From an uncultured Chlamydiae bacterium (GTDB lineage: Bacteria > Chlamydiota > Chlamydiia > Chlamydiales > SM23-39), in assembly GCA_903889795.1 (NCBI GenBank), contig CAISYW010000152.1:1-7890 (forward strand): a stretch of 7,890 nucleotides of DNA, read 5' to 3'. Below, one piece after another: positions 5,167 to 7,890 of the stretch. Every line of letters begins with the position of its first letter. Position 1 is the first letter of the stretch. A model generated the notes under the pieces. That model was not told the origin of the DNA. It did no database searches and saw nothing but the letters and a program-made list of their open reading frames with translations. The position numbers and the translations under genes are program-made.

Positions 5167-7059
5167 TCAACGGGAATAATCAATTTTATATTTCAATCCA
5201 TCTTTTTCGAGAAGAATCGAATTTGATTCAATGGCAGTAATTTTCATTCCATCGAGCGCATCGCCCAAAGTAAAAATCCGCCCATTGACAATTGCGCTGT
5301 ATCCTTGATGATCATGCAACGAACTTCCGGTTACCTTATATTGTTGCGTGAGATCAATGCTGGCTTGCGATGGCAGCGAGGCGACAGCAAAATTTTTCAC
5401 CGAGTGAACGCCCTCCAGCTTGTTAAACGAAGAGAGCAGATCCTTGTATTCAACATCTTGTTGTTCGTTATAGCGGCCCAATAAAATCAGATCTCCCACG
5501 GAGAGCTGAAAAGCAACCGCACTAAATCCTTTTGATTGCAGCAAGCTTTGAATTTGAACATTAAGCGTATCTTCCACCACCACCTTATTCACCAAACGAT
5601 CCGGATAGGGAAAATTCACATTGAGATACTCGGCTAAGAGCGCCGATTGATCAAGGGTCTGCACATATCCATGAACAACGAATTGGCCGGGCTCAGGCGA
5701 AACAATATTGACTCCTCGCCAAAGAGCGTTGCTCGTCAGCACATCGGACATCGTTTTCCAGACATATTCATCGATGACGACATTATCATCCGTGCTCATG
5801 ATCGCCGGAATTTGAGAGAGATTGTAGCTCAGCTCTTGATAATCCACAGCGCTCAGCACATGTCCCGCTAAAAACAGCTTGCCGCTAGCCGGGTTAAACG
5901 AATATTGAACACCGCTGAATTTTGTTAAAGCCTCGTCGATATGCTCATGGGGAGCTTTCACAGCGACTTCAATATGTTCTGCTTTAAATAGTGAAAAAAA
6001 GCTTAAGAACATGATCAGAAAAATCACAACAAACGATCCGGCAAAGATCAGATGCTTGCCGGGAATTTTAATGCTCTTCCAATCTTTTTCTTCCGTCTTT
6101 TCTTCAGGCAAGACTTCCTGCAGAATTGCTTCCACAGGCTCAGGAGTTTCATAAACCGGCATCTTGGGCGCGTAGATGGTTTCTTGCGCCGCCTCGCGAT
6201 CAATGATCATAAAGATCGTCGTACCCATCGCAACGGTATCTTGCGCCGTCACCAGAACCTTTTCGGTGATGGGGTTGTTATTAATGATCGTGCCGTTTTT
6301 CGACTGTAGATCTTCGAGCTCTAAAATCCCCTCAGAGGTCACCGTTAAGCGCGCGTGATTGCGCGAAACGCTCAAATCCTGAAAAACGATATCGGAGCTG
6401 TTAGGATCTTTTCCGATCGTATAAGAGCGCCCTTTTTCCAGTCCGATTTCGGCGCCCGCGTTCGGCCCGCCGATTACCTTCAGCACCAGAGGGGTTTCTG
6501 CCATCAAATTAAAGGGCAGCGGCTCCTCAGAGCCGGCATCTTCAAAGATCGTATCGTACGCTGTCTGCGCAATAGCTTTTTCAGCCTGCGGAGCGGAAAT
6601 CTCATCCAGCTCGCTCGCTTTTTCTTCAGCGATCTCTTCAAGGGGTTCAGGCTCGGGGGGCAATTCCGGAGTTTCCAAATCCCCGAAAATATCTTCGTAG
6701 CCGCCTTTTTCTTTTTTCTTTTTCTTGCTTCGTTTGGAAGGAGCGCCTTGATTCGCTGCGGCCTCTTTGGAGAATCGAAAGACGGTGCCGCCCACCTGAA
6801 TTGTGTCGCCATCCGATAAAAGCGTGCGTTCTTTAATCAGTGCGTCATTGACGAGGGTGGGATTGCTACGGCTCAAGTTTTCAATGAAAAATCCCTCAGC
6901 AGTCTGAGTGATTCGGGCATGCTTTCGCGATGCCTTGCTATCATCGACGACAAAATCAACCTCATTGGGATCTCGTCCGACGATCCACTCCTCTCCTTCA
7001 TCTAAATTGAGGATCAGCCCTGTGAGGGGACCCTCTTCAACAATGAAATGCGCTGGCAT
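5167..7059 (-). CDS. sctD: T3SS inner-membrane ring protein SctD with two FHA domains (CdsD)
   Basis: 630 aa. Cytoplasmic part: FHA domain 1 at ~5-98 (G28-R29, S44-R-K-H47, N66), a linker with a Lys-rich patch (~109-118) and an acidic Pro/Glu stretch (~126-180), then FHA domain 2 at ~190-287 (I-G-K-D at 215-218, S232-R-N-H235, S-K-N-G at 253-256). One membrane helix lies at ~336-358. The periplasmic part has BON/ring-building-like alpha-beta modules (~362-430, 432-500, 500-560) and a beta-rich C-terminal module (~573-630). SctD forms the inner-membrane ring that connects to the secretin. Twin FHA domains are typical of chlamydial CdsD; C. pneumoniae CdsD was reported to be a PknD kinase substrate. 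It is shorter than Chlamydia CdsD (about 830-845 aa from memory) and contains no cysteine. The start has AGGA within the preceding gene, 5 bp away. Confidence 0.93.
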   Translation of the reverse strand: MPAHFIVEEGPLTGLILNLDEGEEWIVGRDPNEVDFVVDDSKASRKHARITQTAEGFFIENLSRSNPTLVNDALIKERTLLSDGDTIQVGGTVFRFSKEAAANQGAPSKRSKKKKKEKGGYEDIFGDLETPELPPEPEPLEEIAEEKASELDEISAPQAEKAIAQTAYDTIFEDAGSEEPLPFNLMAETPLVLKVIGGPNAGAEIGLEKGRSYTIGKDPNSSDIVFQDLSVSRNHARLTVTSEGILELEDLQSKNGTIINNNPITEKVLVTAQDTVAMGTTIFMIIDREAAQETIYAPKMPVYETPEPVEAILQEVLPEEKTEEKDWKSIKIPGKHLIFAGSFVVIFLIMFLSFFSLFKAEHIEVAVKAPHEHIDEALTKFSGVQYSFNPASGKLFLAGHVLSAVDYQELSYNLSQIPAIMSTDDNVVIDEYVWKTMSDVLTSNALWRGVNIVSPEPGQFVVHGYVQTLDQSALLAEYLNVNFPYPDRLVNKVVVEDTLNVQIQSLLQSKGFSAVAFQLSVGDLILLGRYNEQQDVEYKDLLSSFNKLEGVHSVKNFAVASLPSQASIDLTQQYKVTGSSLHDHQGYSAIVNGRIFTLGDALDGMKITAIESNSILLEKDGLKYKIDYSR

Positions 7060-7064
7060 GAAGA

Positions 7065-7460
7065 TTAATTTTCCTGCTCAAATTTAGCGATCTCAGCCCG
7101 CCAATAAACCACATAATTGACAAAATCTTCCACACTCTCTTTGAAGAGCTGATAGTTCATTTCATACGGAAATCCGATAGAGAGTGTCAAGACTTTCTCG
7201 TCGCCATCGAGTCCAATTCGTGCGCCGCCGGTGCCTTGGCCGAGGAAATTGGCCCTCATTAAATAAATAAAAAGTTCCTCGCGTTTTTTGAAAAGACAGG
7301 GTGCAGCGGAAGAATGAAAAGAAAAACCCGGTGCCAAATCGCGAATTGTTACAGACAATTTTTCGTTGATGGCCACAGCATAGGCTTTTTGTTGATCGAG
7401 TTTAGGCGTTTCGATTCCCAGCTCCGACGCCAATGCCTCGACCATCTCTTTTAGCTTCAT
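7065..7460 (-). CDS. scc4: CesT/SycE-class type III secretion chaperone (Scc4/CT663-like)
   Basis: 131 aa, small and acidic, with the class I chaperone fold pattern: N-terminal helix (1-14), beta strands (~26-50), the signature E-E-L-F-I-Y-L-M-R-A-N-F-L-G helix-loop (61-74) followed by T-G-G-A-R-I-G-L-D (77-85), a strand (V-L-T-L-S), and a C-terminal helix (~103-128). Such proteins work as dimers that wrap the N-terminus of an effector in the cytoplasm and bring it to the ATPase. The place directly upstream of sctD is that of C. trachomatis CT663 (Scc4), which pairs with Scc1 to chaperone the gatekeeper CopN and was also reported to bind RNA polymerase. The family call is solid; orthology to Scc4 rests mainly on gene order. 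It is the first gene of the operon; AGGCAG upstream is a weak ribosome site. Confidence 0.85.
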   Translation of the reverse strand: MKLKEMVEALASELGIETPKLDQQKAYAVAINEKLSVTIRDLAPGFSFHSSAAPCLFKKREELFIYLMRANFLGQGTGGARIGLDGDEKVLTLSIGFPYEMNYQLFKESVEDFVNYVVYWRAEIAKFEQEN

Positions 7461-7587
7461 TGATCTGCCTATATTATCTATGGAATCCTGGATCAGAAGA
7501 ATCGCTATCTCAACAGAAAAGTCGACCCGCCTTATGTCTGATTATTCACGGCCACTTAAAATCTAACAAACAAAAAAAGCAAGCCGT
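7461..7587 (-). other. Intergenic region upstream of the T3SS operon
   Basis: No gene is supported here. It must contain the operon promoter or its continuation if the T3SS genes start at scc4, but no box pair with good spacing is visible. Read on the minus strand it holds a run of seven Ts (7578-7572) and a GATAAT hexamer about 12 nt before the scc4 ATG, too close to act as a normal -10. Confidence 0.4.
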
Positions 7588-7603
7588 TCAATGTTCAGCT
7601 CTT

Positions 7604-7636
7604 CCGCGTGATCCGTTTTCGCGGTGATTTTTCACC
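7604..7636. repeat. Two overlapping short inverted repeats
   Basis: CCGCG (7604-7608) pairs with CGCGG (7620-7624) across 11 nt, and GGTGA (7623-7627) pairs with TCACC (7632-7636) across TTTT. The two hairpins share bases and could not form together. Neither is followed by a T-run on either strand, so they do not look like intrinsic terminators. Confidence 0.4.
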
Positions 7637-7845
7637 CCAAACCGGCGTTGTTCATAAATAACACCACAATTCCCTGCCCCTGCCCCAAAAAAAATCTTTA
7701 TGCAGGAACATAACACTGTGAGCAGACTTTCTCCCAGTGAGTTTAAGAGATTATTAACCCGCTGGCCAAATATGAGACAAATAGCTTGCTGCGGCTTTGC
7801 CGTATCAATCTTCGCTCGGAATCCTTCGTAATCAAGAATGAATTC

Positions 7846-7880
7846 CTCGCTTAGATCGCGAGCTAAAGCTCGCTTTGATC
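7846..7880. repeat. Imperfect 12-bp direct repeat flanking a hairpin
   Basis: CTCGCTTAGATC (7846-7857) recurs as CTCGCTTTGATC (7869-7880), 11 of 12 bases identical. Between and overlapping them is an inverted repeat GCGAGC-TAAA-GCTCGC (7858-7873). This compact arrangement looks like part of an intergenic repeat or the end of a mobile element, but it may continue beyond the window. Confidence 0.4.
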
Positions 7881-7890
7881 CGGCTTCTCC

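Larger units (their letters stand above)
7588..7890 (-). other. Open reading frame without start, runs in from right edge; identity unknown
   Basis: On the minus strand one frame is open from the window edge at 7890 to a TGA at 7590-7588 (100 codons). It contains no ATG. The first half reads like ordinary protein (for example R-D-L-S-E-E-F-I-L-D-Y-E-G-F); the second half is odd (C-S-C-I-K-I-F-F-G-A-G-A-G-N-C-G, then a basic tail Q-R-R-F-G-V-K-N-H-R). It may be the 3' end of a real gene upstream of the T3SS operon, the remnant of one, or repeat-derived noncoding sequence. Small inverted and direct repeats lie inside it, which favours the last two. I recognise no family. Confidence 0.25.

Noticed and set aside
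6355..6819. 154-codon open frame on the plus strand
   Set aside because: Antisense to the FHA region of sctD, rich in Phe and Arg as expected from the complement of the Lys/Glu-rich linker; no recognisable fold or ribosome site.
7461..7480. GATAAT hexamer upstream of scc4 as a -10 box
   Set aside because: It lies about 12 nt from the ATG, which would leave almost no leader and no ribosome site, and there is no -35-like hexamer at 16-18 nt.
7572..7610. Run of seven Ts (minus strand) as an intrinsic terminator of the startless frame
   Set aside because: The preceding bases form at most a 3-bp stem; no stable GC-rich hairpin abuts the T-run.
7433..7627. 64-codon plus-strand frame over the scc4 start
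   Set aside because: It overlaps the start of scc4, has low-complexity composition and no ribosome site; more likely chance.
7461..7890. tRNA or other structured RNA gene in the right intergenic region
   Set aside because: No T-loop-like GTTCRANNC with matching acceptor stem or other known RNA signature was found on either strand.
1..7890. CRISPR array or complete insertion sequence
   Set aside because: No regularly spaced repeats, no transposase-like protein and no paired terminal inverted repeats are visible.

Overview
The window is most likely from a bacterium of the phylum Chlamydiota outside the genus Chlamydia (an environmental or amoeba-associated lineage). The main evidence is a minus-strand type III secretion (T3SS) gene cluster, from about 7460 down to 2200. 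It follows the order known from Chlamydia: CesT-class chaperone (CT663/Scc4 position), double-FHA inner-ring protein SctD (CdsD), small needle chaperone SctE (CdsE), needle subunit SctF (CdsF), TPR needle chaperone SctG (CdsG), an inner-rod-like protein (CT668 position) and the ATPase SctN (CdsN). An SctD with two N-terminal FHA domains is characteristic of chlamydiae. The proteins do not match my memory of Chlamydiaceae sequences closely enough to name a genus; SctD in particular is shorter than in Chlamydia.

Layout, left to right. Positions 1-181 (minus) hold the 5' end of a gene for an exported protein with a signal peptide; it runs off the left edge. Positions 182-344 are a divergent intergenic region with plausible promoters on both strands. 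Positions 345-1265 and 1269-2192 (plus) are a two-gene operon. Both proteins have an N-terminal bilobed hydrophobic segment followed by a long coiled coil, the layout of chlamydial inclusion-membrane (Inc) proteins. They share a short motif in the hydrophobic region and look like diverged tandem paralogues. Positions 2200-7460 (minus) hold the seven-gene T3SS operon, which meets the Inc-like pair tail to tail with only 7 bp between stop codons. Positions 7461-7890 are mostly intergenic, with small inverted and direct repeats and a minus-strand reading frame, open to the right edge, that has no recognisable identity.

How the genes fit together: SctD forms the inner-membrane ring and may dock phosphothreonine partners through its FHA domains. 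SctE and SctG would keep the needle subunit SctF unpolymerised in the cytoplasm. The rod-like protein would link export gate and needle, SctN would power unfolding and release of substrates, and the CesT-type chaperone would deliver effectors or the gatekeeper. The adjacent Inc-like proteins are plausible substrates of this machine. Notable points are the novel Inc-like pair beside the T3SS operon, a cysteine-rich N-terminus in the second of them, the total absence of cysteine in SctD, SctF and the rod protein, a possible GspB/PilP-like C-terminal domain in SctD, and the absence of sctO/P/Q after sctN.
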